Origin: Metabacillus litoralis
GTDB taxonomy: Bacteria > Bacillota > Bacilli > Bacillales > Bacillaceae
Assembly: GCF_020524045.1 (NCBI RefSeq)
Contig: NZ_JAIVKL010000001.1
Location: 620,001 to 684,000 of the forward strand
Direction: 5' to 3'
DNA length: 64,000 nt
Positions 18,190 to 26,494 of the stretch are shown here, piece after piece. The stretch's first letter is position 1. Every line of letters starts with the position of its first letter. The translations under genes were made by a program, and so were the position numbers. The notes under the pieces are model-generated. The model made no database searches and was not told the origin of the DNA. It saw only the letters and a list, made by a program, of their open reading frames with translations.

Positions 18190-18290
18190 TTAGCAGTAGG
18201 GCTTTATCAATATTCTTCCCTAGGAAAAAACTTGGTTTTCCCTAGGGAAACAATTTCTTGTAACGGAACTCAACAACAAAGCACTACTAT
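18190..18290 (+). repeat. family 2-related repeat fragment with a palindrome
   Basis: The right end matches family 2 (TGTAACGGAACTCAACAACAAAG). The left holds the palindrome TTCCCTAGG...CCCTAGGGAA, also seen inside the copy at 20797-21065. The remainder of 18290-18500 is AT-rich with an AAAAGTG...CACTTTT inverted repeat and no gene. Confidence 0.6.
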
Positions 18291-18510
18291 AGCTAATTAA
18301 ATAGAAATAAGATTTTAGTTACAACAACTAAAAAGTGGATGTGCCCGTCGTTATATAACCTCCTATTTCAGATTGTAATTGCTAATTCACTTTTCCTTTA
18401 AAAGAATTTTCGAAATAAAAAAACATTTAAAGCTTGCATTTTATTATTGACAAAGTATAATTTAATTAAGAATGACTTAAACTTAAAGTGTATAATAAAG
18501 GAGAGAAACG

Positions 18511-18990
18511 ATGGACGACCATAAGCGACTCGATCCTACCAAACAATTAACAACAGAAAACCTCGCTCGTGCTATTTATGTAGTTAACCGTCATGCAAAA
18601 ACTGCACCTAACCCTAAATACCTATATTTACTTAAAAAGAATGCGTTAATTAAACTTCTAAAAGAAGGTAAGGCGCAAAAAGAGGGTCTACATTTTTCTA
18701 ACAATCCAAAATTTAGCCAACAGCAATCTGATGTGCTAGTGTCTGCTGGAGAGTATTACTTTCATATGCCTCCTACAAAAGATGACTTCGATAAACTTCC
18801 ACATTTAGGAACATTAAACCAAACATACCGTAACCCAAAAGCAAATATGTCTTTAACAAAAGCAAAAAATCTATTGCAAAACTATGTGGGTCTAAATGAA
18901 GATAAAAAATCTCCTCAATCTATTCATTCAACTCAAACCCGTACATATGAAAAACCGGTATTTAAAAGGTTAGGTGAAAGCTATAGATAA
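18511..18990 (+). CDS. ykyB: YkyB family protein
   Basis: A 159-residue conserved Bacillus protein of unknown function. The basic, helical N-terminus (LTTENLARAIYVVNRHAKTA) and the conserved centre (AGEYYFHMPPTKDDF, LPHLG) match YkyB, whose neighbour in B. subtilis is also cheV/ykuC. The tail is Ser/Thr/Gln-rich and probably disordered. AAAGGAG precedes the ATG and a shared terminator follows. No catalytic motif is visible. Confidence 0.85.
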   Translation: MDDHKRLDPTKQLTTENLARAIYVVNRHAKTAPNPKYLYLLKKNALIKLLKEGKAQKEGLHFSNNPKFSQQQSDVLVSAGEYYFHMPPTKDDFDKLPHLGTLNQTYRNPKANMSLTKAKNLLQNYVGLNEDKKSPQSIHSTQTRTYEKPVFKRLGESYR

Positions 18991-19020
18991 CAAAGGCTAG
19001 ACTACCATAAGATAAATCAC

Positions 19021-19053
19021 AAAAAAGGCAATGAATATCATTGTCCTTTTTTT
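19021..19053. terminator. bidirectional terminator
   Basis: AAAAAAGGCAATGA/TCATTGTCCTTTTTTT serves the convergent ykyB and HD-hydrolase genes. Confidence 0.85.
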
Positions 19054-19057
19054 ATTT

Positions 19058-19609
19058 CTAGTATGGTCCAAATAATTCATCAACGTTTTGTTTAAGAGTA
19101 TAAAAATATGCTGGAACTTGATGCTTAGGAACACCATAGAAAATCGAATGAACTAATTCTTTATAATACCATAATTGCTTTTCATAACCTCTATTAAAAT
19201 ATGTCCAAAGCTTACCACCATATGCTTGAGAATATAGCAGTAAATCTTTACTATTATCGAGTTTATCAGCAGCAATTAGAGCTTTTGATTCTATACTTAA
19301 CATTCTAGTTTTATCTATTGTTTCTTGTTTTCTCTTTTCCCAAATTAAATCCTTATCCTCTGTGTTGTCTAAAACAAATTGGAGAACTTCTTTACCAAAT
19401 AATCTTTTCAGTTCATCTACTGTGACTTCTGTGTCCTCAATAACATCATGTAGATAGCCTGCTGCTACAACAATATTTGAAAAACCAGCATCTTCAAGAG
19501 TTTTTGCTACGTATTCAACATGTGAAAAATATGGCTCAGAGCTTATTTTACGAACTTGTCCATTATGTGCTTTTCTTGCAAAATTTCTTGCATTTACGAT
19601 AAGATCCAT
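19058..19609 (-). CDS. SpoT/MESH1-like HD hydrolase
   Basis: A 183-residue single HD-domain protein resembling the hydrolase half of RelA/SpoT and small alarmone hydrolases. Metal-binding motifs are ARKAHNGQVRK, the first His (SHVEYVA), HDVIEDT and ADKLDN, in the spacing of (p)ppGpp hydrolases. It lacks synthetase, TGS and ACT domains. Some relatives act on other nucleotides, so (p)ppGpp is an inference. AGGAGGG precedes ATG 19609. It is a single gene between ykyB and cheV, an interval where I do not recall such a gene in B. subtilis. Confidence 0.8.
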   Translation of the reverse strand: MDLIVNARNFARKAHNGQVRKISSEPYFSHVEYVAKTLEDAGFSNIVVAAGYLHDVIEDTEVTVDELKRLFGKEVLQFVLDNTEDKDLIWEKRKQETIDKTRMLSIESKALIAADKLDNSKDLLLYSQAYGGKLWTYFNRGYEKQLWYYKELVHSIFYGVPKHQVPAYFYTLKQNVDELFGPY

Positions 19610-19673
19610 CTTACCCTCCTAGAAATTCTATGCATAAAATTATTTCAATATGGTTGTTTTCTTTAAGAAACCC

Positions 19674-19709
19674 AAAAAAGGTTGCCAGTCCAATTATGTC
19701 CAAGCAACC
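19674..19709 (-). terminator. cheV terminator
   Basis: GGTTGC/GCAACC stem with inner pairing and six T on the minus strand, just past the cheV stop. Confidence 0.75.
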
Positions 19710-19720
19710 ATCGTAATATA

Positions 19721-20626
19721 TTATAAAATAAATTCATCAACCTTTTGAACTAATTCACTTATTTCAGGTTTACTGATCTGCGCACTAGCACCTACCATTT
19801 GACCTTTATGACGTAAATCATTTGTTATAAGTGATGAGAAAATGACAACAGGAAGTATACCTAATGATTGATCTTCTTTGATCCTCTTTGTTAAATGATG
19901 TCCATCCATCTGAGGCATTTCAACGTCAGTAATGACTAGTTGCACCACATCTTCAATGGCTTTACCTGATTCAGTAATTGATTGTAAATATGATAATGCA
20001 TCCTTACCATTTTCAAAGAAATCAACATCTTCAAAACCAGCTTCAGATAAAGTCTCTTGTAATAGTTTTCTCAACAAAGGTGAATCCTCTGCAACCACTA
20101 GTTTTTTTCTAGAACGCTCTCTTTTACCTAGTTTCTTAACTTGCTCCACATTTATTCCTGAATCTGGATTTATATCTAAAACAATTTTCTCAAAATCAAG
20201 CATTAAAACCATTTCGTCTTGAATTTTAACAACACCAGTAATCTGACTCTCAAAACCTTGATACATACCAGAAGGTTTTTCTATTTTCTCCCAAGATATA
20301 CGGTGAATTTGAGATACTGAATGAACATGAAAAACAACCTTCGTCTTATTAAATTCAGTTACAATATATTTTTCATCTCGTGGATTTTCACTAGGTCCAA
20401 ATCCTAAAACTTTAGCAACATCAACTACAGGTAAAATTTCTCCTCTAATATCAATAATACCTTTTATATTAGGATGAGAATGTGGAATCTTTGTAACTTG
20501 TAAAGGTTGTATAATCTCCTTCACCTTAATAACATTAATTCCAAATTTATTATTTCCAACACAAAATTCCACAATTTCAAGCTCATTTGTTCCACTTTCT
20601 AGCAAAATACCCTTTTGTTGATCCAT
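19721..20626 (-). CDS. cheV: chemotaxis coupling/adaptation protein CheV
   Basis: A 301-residue fusion of a CheW domain (about 10-150) and a response-regulator receiver (about 175-300). The CheW part (FGINVIKVKEIIQPL, IRGEILPVVD) couples receptors to CheA. The receiver keeps the acidic pair (VVAEDSP), phosphoacceptor Asp (VITDVEMPQMDG) and the Lys (ISKPE). Phosphorylation tunes receptor adaptation. I start at ATG 20626, with AAGGA eight bases upstream, rather than the ATG at 20635. A sigma-D-like -10 lies about 40 bp upstream. Confidence 0.95.
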   Translation of the reverse strand: MDQQKGILLESGTNELEIVEFCVGNNKFGINVIKVKEIIQPLQVTKIPHSHPNIKGIIDIRGEILPVVDVAKVLGFGPSENPRDEKYIVTEFNKTKVVFHVHSVSQIHRISWEKIEKPSGMYQGFESQITGVVKIQDEMVLMLDFEKIVLDINPDSGINVEQVKKLGKRERSRKKLVVAEDSPLLRKLLQETLSEAGFEDVDFFENGKDALSYLQSITESGKAIEDVVQLVITDVEMPQMDGHHLTKRIKEDQSLGILPVVIFSSLITNDLRHKGQMVGASAQISKPEISELVQKVDEFIL

Positions 20627-20664
20627 AATATTCATCCTTCCATTTGTACATCACTGTACACATT

Positions 20665-20672
20665 ATATCGGC
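20665..20672 (-). promoter_or_regulatory. sigma-D-like -10 element of cheV
   Basis: Minus strand reads GCCGATAT, an exact match to the motility sigma factor -10 consensus, about 39 bp upstream of the CheV start. The expected TAAA at -35 is not clear, so only the -10 is claimed. Confidence 0.7.
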
Positions 20673-20796
20673 TATTGTTAGAGTAATGTAAAGTAAATAT
20701 TTTATATTGATAAATTTATTAGTAAAGCAAGCTCCTTGGGGATTATTAGATGATAAGACGATTAGAAATTGCATTTGATTATTTACCTTCTTAAAT

Positions 20797-21065
20797 AGGC
20801 TATGTTAAAGCTTAATGTTGATTTTTAGCACTTTGTTGATTGGAGGTGAATATATGAGACTCCTGCTCAGAGAAGCGTGTTAAAGGGAGACCCCACAGGC
20901 GCTTGACGCCGAGGAGGGGCTCCCGGACCTAGGAAGAATTGATCTTTAAAGGAGCCGATAATTGAGATTTTTCATTATTCTTCCCTAGAAAAAAACGAAC
21001 TGCATTTTTTCCCGCGGAAAGCGAAAGCCTGTAACGAAATTCAACAACAAAGTTTAACAGAGCCT
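20797..21065 (+). repeat. family 2 repeat carrying an inserted palindrome
   Basis: Ends AGGCTATGTTAAAGCTTAA and TTTAACAGAGCCT as in the 7203 copy, but about 85 bp longer. The extra segment (about 20928-21010) has its own inverted ends, CCTAGGAAGAAT and ATTCTTCCCTAG, and interrupts the CGGACC...CCCGCGG core. Confidence 0.8.
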
Positions 21066-21075
21066 TTAAATAACA

Positions 21076-21240
21076 AGGCTCTTTTCTGAAAGATTGTTGT
21101 TAATTGACCTAATTCTTTGTTAGAAACAGTGTTTTCATCGCATAAAAGATACAATTCTAAAAGAAAAGGTGTCACTAGATTTTATATAGTGCTGTTTCCA
21201 TCAAGTATTAAAATGCAACAACGTTTACGAATACAGCAAA
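21076..21240 (-). repeat. family 1 intergenic palindromic repeat
   Basis: Reverse-oriented copy from AGGCTCTTTTCTGAAAG to GTTTACGAATACAGC, abutting the family 2 copy by about 10 bp. Confidence 0.8.
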
Positions 21241-21261
21241 TAACAAAGAACTTGTCCTAAA

Positions 21262-21481
21262 TTAATTTAAGGCAATGTTAAGCGTTTTTGTTAATTTCCG
21301 TTACTGGTATTCACTTTCGCGAGAAAAAATGCAGTTCGTTTTTCCTACTAGGTCGTGAAGAATTCTCGTAAGCTGAACGCCTTTGGGGTCAACATTAGAC
21401 ACGTTTATCCCATAAGAGTTTCATGTCTCTTATCCAATCAACAAATTGATAAATATCAACACTAAGCTTTAATATAGCTTA
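21262..21481 (-). repeat. decayed family 2 repeat, inverted
   Basis: The reverse complement begins AGCTATATTAAAGCTTAGTG and ends with CGAAAGTGAATACCAGTAACGG, matching both family 2 ends. The core is eroded (CATGAAACTC, ACGTGTC, GACCCC remain). It forms a large inverted pair with the 20797 copy. Confidence 0.7.
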
Positions 21482-21486
21482 ATTTA

Positions 21487-21512
21487 AAAAGCTTGGAGTT
21501 TATACCAAGCTT
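21487..21512 (-). terminator. terminator of the DUF1906-like gene
   Basis: AAGCTTGG/CCAAGCTT stem, TTTTT on the minus strand, overlapping the stop codon. Confidence 0.75.
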
Positions 21513-22161
21513 AATATAAATAATTTAGAACTCTTTCATCAGCTAAGTTTGTGTCAATAGGACAATGTTTTGCATCACGTCCGTATTGCCATAACCAGAC
21601 ATTTGCTTTACAATCTGGTGATGCTGGTTTAAATTTTGGTGCTTTTCTTTCAGAAGTTGCTCCTAACTCTGGGGCAGCACTCCACAGTATAGTCTGAACA
21701 GCTACTTCACTATTTTCTTTTACTGCTTCACAATAGGCTTCAGCAAAATCTCCTTCTACAGAATCATTATAAAAACCCGCTTTATATCCTGATGGTATAA
21801 ATGTCTCAACCCACCCTCTAATCCACGAAGAATCTACATTAAAAAATTTCTCTACATTTGCAAAAATAATAGTATTTGTCGGTATTCCAAGTCTTCTCGC
21901 ATGGAACACTGCATTTCTTGCAGCTAATTGTGCTTCCTCATATCCTATTGCTTCCCTAATAACATTATAAATTGGCAATATCTTTATATCCTTGCTTCTC
22001 AAAAATCCAATTTCAGATTTTGTTAGTCCTCTTGATACATTTGGTATTTCAGTCAGGTATCTGCCCCAATATTTAGGCACACCATATTTTTTTTTTACAC
22101 ACTCAAAAAATTCTTTATCAACGGGATTTGCTGAATCGACGCCCCATATTTTACGTGCCAT
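21511..22161 (-). CDS. DUF1906-type glycoside-hydrolase-like protein
   Basis: A 216-residue protein resembling the DUF1906 (Rv2525c-like) TIM-barrel family related to GH25 lysozymes. Features include IWGVDSANP at the start, KYWGRYLTE, an Ile-rich strand with LPIYN, TIIFANVEKF in place of the usual acidic YFDVE strand, GFYNDS, and WLWQYGRDAKHCPIDTNLAD at the end. The catalytic acid is not obvious because the FANVE strand retains only one Glu. There is no signal peptide, so any wall role would need another export route or spore location. AAAGG precedes ATG 22161. Function is inferred only at fold level. Confidence 0.65.
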   Translation of the reverse strand: MARKIWGVDSANPVDKEFFECVKKKYGVPKYWGRYLTEIPNVSRGLTKSEIGFLRSKDIKILPIYNVIREAIGYEEAQLAARNAVFHARRLGIPTNTIIFANVEKFFNVDSSWIRGWVETFIPSGYKAGFYNDSVEGDFAEAYCEAVKENSEVAVQTILWSAAPELGATSERKAPKFKPASPDCKANVWLWQYGRDAKHCPIDTNLADERVLNYLY

Positions 22162-22341
22162 AAAAATTCACAACCTTTCTGTAAAAGCTCTTCACATATA
22201 TATGTAAAGTAATGGTTGTCTAATCATAAAACTTTTGGCAAAGTCTACTTTCATTCGAAGAGTAATACATGATTCACTATAAAAAAGACTTATGATTGTT
22301 CTACTTGACTGTCACAATTTGCTGTATTTTAAAACTCTTTT

Positions 22342-22490
22342 CAAAAGACTTCTCTGAAAAACTGTGCTAATTTATTTCATTATCTGATTAGAATTTTTTT
22401 CTCGAATAAAAGATAACAATTTCTATAAGAAAAAATGTCATTAGCTTTTATATACAGTACAGTACTGTTTTTTTTATACAACAAAGCTTT
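22342..22490 (-). repeat. strongly decayed family 1 repeat
   Basis: CTTCTCTGAAAAACTGTGCT, AAAAAATGTCATTAGCTTTT and ACAGTACTGTTTTTTT keep the order of the reverse-oriented family blocks, but the ends are eroded. Apart from this and the small frame at 22504, nothing else is seen in 22162-22771. Confidence 0.45.
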
Positions 22491-22503
22491 TGGGGAGGTT
22501 CAT

Positions 22504-22614
22504 TTGCACATTATCCTTGGATTCCAAAGAGTGAATGGTGTAGCCTACTTGGCTTCGAGTATGGGAGTTTTCCCTTCTACTTTAAACTTACTTGAACTAA
22601 AAAAATATTTTTGA
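22504..22614 (+). CDS. possible 36-residue small ORF
   Basis: A TTG start with GGGGAGG five bases upstream opens 36 codons (LHIILGFQRVNGVAYLASSM at the start). It lies upstream of the NCS2 permease gene and could be a leader peptide, a fragment or chance. Only the strong ribosome site supports it. Confidence 0.2.
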   Translation: MHIILGFQRVNGVAYLASSMGVFPSTLNLLELKKYF

Positions 22615-22771
22615 GAAAACAGGCATCTTTTTTAATTCAACTCAATTGTTATTTGCTGTGAATGAAATAAATGTAATGCATTATTGTTACTCTCTTGTTA
22701 TAATCCTTTTGTAAATCGTTTATTGTGATTATACGGGACGGGTTGAGGGTTATACTTGAGGAAGGTTTATT

Positions 22772-24064
22772 TTGGATAAAATTTTTCAATTAAAAAATAA
22801 TAATACAACGTTTAAAAAGGAAGTTCTTGCAGGAATCGTTTCATTTTTCACCATTGTGTATATTGTTGTTGTAAACGCATCAATATTATCAGATGCTGGA
22901 ATCCCATTAGAAGCTGGAATTATTGCTACGGTTTTAACATCAATAGCAGGTTGCTTTATTATGGGTATTTGGGGTAATACACCCATCATTCTTGTTCCAG
23001 GGATGGGTGTAAATGCCTTGTTTACTTACACGATTGTCCTTGGAATGGGATTATCATGGCAAGAAGGCTTAGCAGTTGTCTTTGTTTCAGGAATATTATT
23101 TACAATAATTGCATTCACAAAGCTCGCAACAATTATTTCAGAGTCAATTCCACATTCGTTAAAGGAAGCAATAACAGTTGGTATTGGTTTTTTCCTTACC
23201 TTTATTGGTCTACAAAAAGGTGGAATCGTCGTATTAAGTGAGGAAACATATGTATCTTTAGGTGACTTTAGTGATTCAAGTGTTCTATTAACAGTAGTCA
23301 CATTACTTATTACAGTTTCTTTATTTGCAAAAAAAATTCCAGGAAACTTTTTAATAAGCATTATTATAGGGACTTTCCTAGCCGCGATATTTGATGATCT
23401 TTCGTTTGAAAAAACAACAAATACAACTGAAGCTTTTCGTTCTTACTTTGATGTAATAGGAGCAATGTCTTTTGATCGTTTCATAGATTTAACATTTTGG
23501 ACAGCTACCTTTTCATTAACAATGGTAATTGTTTTTGAAAACATAGGCTTAGTGTTTGGTCAAGTTCATATGATAAATCGACCTACGACATACAAACGAT
23601 CATTGCAAGCAAATGCAATGTCTACCATTACATCTGGTATTTTAGGGTCCAGTCCTACTGTAAGTACTGTTGAATCTGCTGCAGGTATGACAGCAGGAGG
23701 TCGAACTGGTTTAACATCTATAACAACTGGCACACTTTTTTTAACTTCATTATTATTTTTACCATTTATTAAAGTGATACCAGATAGTGCAATTGCTCCA
23801 ATACTTATACTAATAGGTAGTTTAATGATCCAGAACATACAGCATATAGATCTAGAAGATTTTAGTGAAAGCTTTCCAGCGTTCTTAATTATTGCATTAA
23901 TTCCACTAACTTATAGTATTGTTGATGGGATGGCTTTTGGTTTTATCATGTATCCTGTACTAAAAATCATTTTAAATAGGAAGCAAGATGTCAAAATGCC
24001 ACTTTATTTTATAGCATTCTTATTTTTGATGAATTTCTTTTTCCATACGCTACACTACAAATAG
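22772..24064 (+). CDS. NCS2/AzgA-type purine permease
   Basis: A 430-residue membrane protein of about 13 helices, of the guanine/hypoxanthine permease group (PbuG/PbuO-like). Typical blocks are FFTIVYIVVVNASILSDAG, PGMGVNALFTYTIV, AITVGIGFFLTFIGLQ, GLVFGQV, SAAGMTAGGRTGL and IPLTYSI. It would import purine bases with protons. The start is TTG 22772 with GAGGAAGG upstream. No purine riboswitch was recognised in the leader. It is monocistronic with a branched terminator. Confidence 0.85.
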   Translation: MDKIFQLKNNNTTFKKEVLAGIVSFFTIVYIVVVNASILSDAGIPLEAGIIATVLTSIAGCFIMGIWGNTPIILVPGMGVNALFTYTIVLGMGLSWQEGLAVVFVSGILFTIIAFTKLATIISESIPHSLKEAITVGIGFFLTFIGLQKGGIVVLSEETYVSLGDFSDSSVLLTVVTLLITVSLFAKKIPGNFLISIIIGTFLAAIFDDLSFEKTTNTTEAFRSYFDVIGAMSFDRFIDLTFWTATFSLTMVIVFENIGLVFGQVHMINRPTTYKRSLQANAMSTITSGILGSSPTVSTVESAAGMTAGGRTGLTSITTGTLFLTSLLFLPFIKVIPDSAIAPILILIGSLMIQNIQHIDLEDFSESFPAFLIIALIPLTYSIVDGMAFGFIMYPVLKIILNRKQDVKMPLYFIAFLFLMNFFFHTLHYK

Positions 24065-24072
24065 TATAAATC

Positions 24073-24162
24073 AGAAAGCGTCTGCCACTTCAATCACTGT
24101 CTTAAGTAATCTAAATAAATTATGATTACTTATAAGCAAATGTTGTTGGCACGCTTTTTTTC
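24073..24162 (+). terminator. branched terminator of the purine permease gene
   Basis: Outer stem AAAGCGTnTGCCA/TTGGCACGCTTT closes an inner hairpin (TAAGTAATC/GATTACTTA), followed by seven T. Confidence 0.7.
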
Positions 24163-24300
24163 TATCTCTATCTTCATCACCTAACTTCTATAACAATTGT
24201 TGCACTAGCTACTTCTGTATAAAAAATCCTTATCATCACACAATATTCCTAGATATAATTATCTAAACTGTCCATTAATTCATAACTAGTGAGGTGGAAA

Positions 24301-24684
24301 ATGAAATATTTATTAATCATTGTGCTTTTTTTTAGCTTAACAGCATGTAATAATGTTGATCAAGGAGAAGGTGGAAATACATCTGGAGAAGGATTACTTC
24401 AAACAGGTAATGATCATGCTAATAGCAATGATGAAATGTTAGTTGAAGCAAGAGAAGAAGGTAATTTAAATAACAATGACCCCTTACATCCAACAGAAGC
24501 AGAAAAACTCGTAAAAGAGAAACTAGGTATTAAAAATAATAATGATCTAATTGTTCAATACGACCATCTAGAAAATGGCAAATACATTATCCATGTGTAT
24601 TCAATTAACAATTCAAAAGAAAACAGTGAACAATGGTATATGGTTGATCTAGATACAAATAATGTAGAACAACTAAAACAATAA
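24301..24684 (+). CDS. small lipoprotein of unknown function
   Basis: A 127-residue lipoprotein. The signal peptide ends in a lipobox (SLTAC), so the mature protein would be anchored outside the membrane through Cys 17. A Gly/Asn/Glu-rich linker (about 18-70) leads to a small domain (PTEAEKLVKEKLGI, GKYIIHVYS, QWYMVDLDTN) that resembles a PepSY-like or YcdB-like fold in outline only. I start at ATG 24301, preceded by GAGGTGG; the in-frame GTG at 24289 overlaps that site. Confidence 0.7.
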   Translation: MKYLLIIVLFFSLTACNNVDQGEGGNTSGEGLLQTGNDHANSNDEMLVEAREEGNLNNNDPLHPTEAEKLVKEKLGIKNNNDLIVQYDHLENGKYIIHVYSINNSKENSEQWYMVDLDTNNVEQLKQ

Positions 24685-24731
24685 CGTGCCAGACTATAAT
24701 CAACATGATGATTTAACTTAGCCTAAGCATT

Positions 24732-24792
24732 AAAAAGGCTGATAGCGAAAGTAGTTCAGAAAAAAATTTCTGAACTGTACTCGCTTTCAGCC
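24732..24792 (-). terminator. terminator of the KinB-like kinase gene
   Basis: A long stem, GGCTGA...TCAGCC with inner AGTTCAGAAA/TTTCTGAACT, and TTTTT on the minus strand. Confidence 0.8.
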
Positions 24793-24796
24793 ACTC

Positions 24797-26041
24797 TCAT
24801 TCTATTTGTAGTGTAACAGTTACTGTCGTACCTTTTCCTAATTCACTTTCATATTCAATCGTACCGCCTATTTCCCTAATTAATCGATTAGTTATCATAC
24901 TTCCCAGTCCCGTACCTTTTGTTTTTGTTGTATAAAAAGGCAACCCTATCTGTTTTAACTCCTCTTGAGTCATTCCTTTACCAGTGTCCTTAATAATGAT
25001 TTTGGCAATTTTCCTTTGTTTATCAACATAAAGATTTGCTTTGACAATTCCATTTCCATGAATTGATTCAATTGCATTTTTTATTATATTAATCAATGAT
25101 TGCTTAATATGCTGAGCATCGCCTTTCACATAACAATTCTCTCTACCTTCATAATTAAGTGTTACATTCGAAAAAGTACCAAGTGGTCTTAACAAATCAA
25201 TTGAATCCGATAAGAGTTTATCTATATCTACAGAAGTTAGTTCAAATTTTTCTGGCTTAGCTAATTTTAGATAATTTGTAATAATCATATTTGTTCGGTC
25301 AAGTTCATCTAAAATGAGAGGTGAAAACTCCTTCAACTTTTCATCTGTAGTATCTTGTTGAATAAATTGAATAAATCCCCTAACCGTTGTAATTGGATTA
25401 CGAATTTCATGTGCAATGGAAGCAGCCATTTGACCTGTGGTTGTTAGTTTATCCATATAAACCATTTCATCAAATTGTTTATTGAATTTTGTTAGTGCTT
25501 CTATTATATATATTGTTGCAATATACGTAATATAAAAAGCGATAAAATAGACAATATAAAATGTTAGTTCAAGAAAAGTCACACTAAAATAAATGATCGA
25601 AAAGTAAATGATAAAATAGGTAAAAGAGATAAAAGAAGCAATTAGAATTTTGTCATTTGATAATTGAAACCTTTTCCTAAAAAGGAGAGCAATAGCAAAG
25701 GCAATAATAGAAACAATTACCCCGATATGCAAAAATGCCCCACCTATTATTATCCTAATTGCTGAGACGACAATTACTGTGAATAAACCAGGCAACCACC
25801 CTGCATACAGTGTTACAACTATTATCGCAACCATTCTTAAATCAAAGTTTGTTTCCCCTAAAGTTTCAATCGGATATGCCATGCAAAGTGTTGCTCCAAA
25901 TGCACTAATAAGACCGTAAATGGCCTTCTGTTTTATGGATAAGTGAACATTTCTTTGAAAAGGTAAAAATAAATTTGCATTAAAAGTAAAAGAAAATAAT
26001 ATTGTGATATTTACAATGAGTGGTTTAATAATGGATAACAA
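24797..26041 (-). CDS. KinB-like membrane sensor histidine kinase
   Basis: About 414 residues: six membrane helices (residues about 5-190) resembling the 5TM LytS/YhcK type, then HisKA and HATPase domains. The phosphorylated His lies in SIAHEIRNPITTVRGF, and ATP-lid boxes NIIKNAIESI, DTGKGM and GTGLGS follow. Architecture and the HEIRNP-TxVRGFxQ block resemble B. subtilis KinB, a sporulation phosphorelay kinase, so Spo0F is a candidate partner; no response regulator lies nearby. The TTG at 26041 has GGAGG six bases upstream, while the longer GTG start overlaps it. The interval 26054-26494 shows no gene. Confidence 0.8.
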   Translation of the reverse strand: MLSIIKPLIVNITILFSFTFNANLFLPFQRNVHLSIKQKAIYGLISAFGATLCMAYPIETLGETNFDLRMVAIIVVTLYAGWLPGLFTVIVVSAIRIIIGGAFLHIGVIVSIIAFAIALLFRKRFQLSNDKILIASFISFTYFIIYFSIIYFSVTFLELTFYIVYFIAFYITYIATIYIIEALTKFNKQFDEMVYMDKLTTTGQMAASIAHEIRNPITTVRGFIQFIQQDTTDEKLKEFSPLILDELDRTNMIITNYLKLAKPEKFELTSVDIDKLLSDSIDLLRPLGTFSNVTLNYEGRENCYVKGDAQHIKQSLINIIKNAIESIHGNGIVKANLYVDKQRKIAKIIIKDTGKGMTQEELKQIGLPFYTTKTKGTGLGSMITNRLIREIGGTIEYESELGKGTTVTVTLQIE

Positions 26042-26494
26042 GATTACCTCCACATATTCTTCATTTTTAAAATAGCTCTGATAAACTTTATCGTAAAATT
26101 TGTTAGAGGCATTATATACTGCAGAATAAGCCTACCTTCTAATATTTTTATTTTGATTAAATAAACAATGTGAAGATACATTGAGCTTTTACATATTTCT
26201 TAATGATAAATATAGAATACCAATTCTTTATTGATTGGTGCAAACCAATAAATTGTAAAAACTCAATGGAATATTCATTCTATTATAAAAAATAGGAGCG
26301 AAAATTATTATAAGGAAATCAACTAGTGATCTTTATAAAAGAGCTGGGTGTTAAGACGCTCTTGCACTATGTATTTCCTATACCAAAAAACCTTGATTTT
26401 AACGTATTTCTTCAAATTTACAGTTTCTTAACAAAATAACAGAAAACTATATAGTAAAATAGGAGTAAATCTAAAGCCTCTGTAGGAGTCGTGA

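Noticed and set aside
22615-22771. A purine riboswitch before the purine permease gene
   Set aside because: The conserved junction and loop bases of the purine aptamer are not present; only promoter-like sequence is seen.
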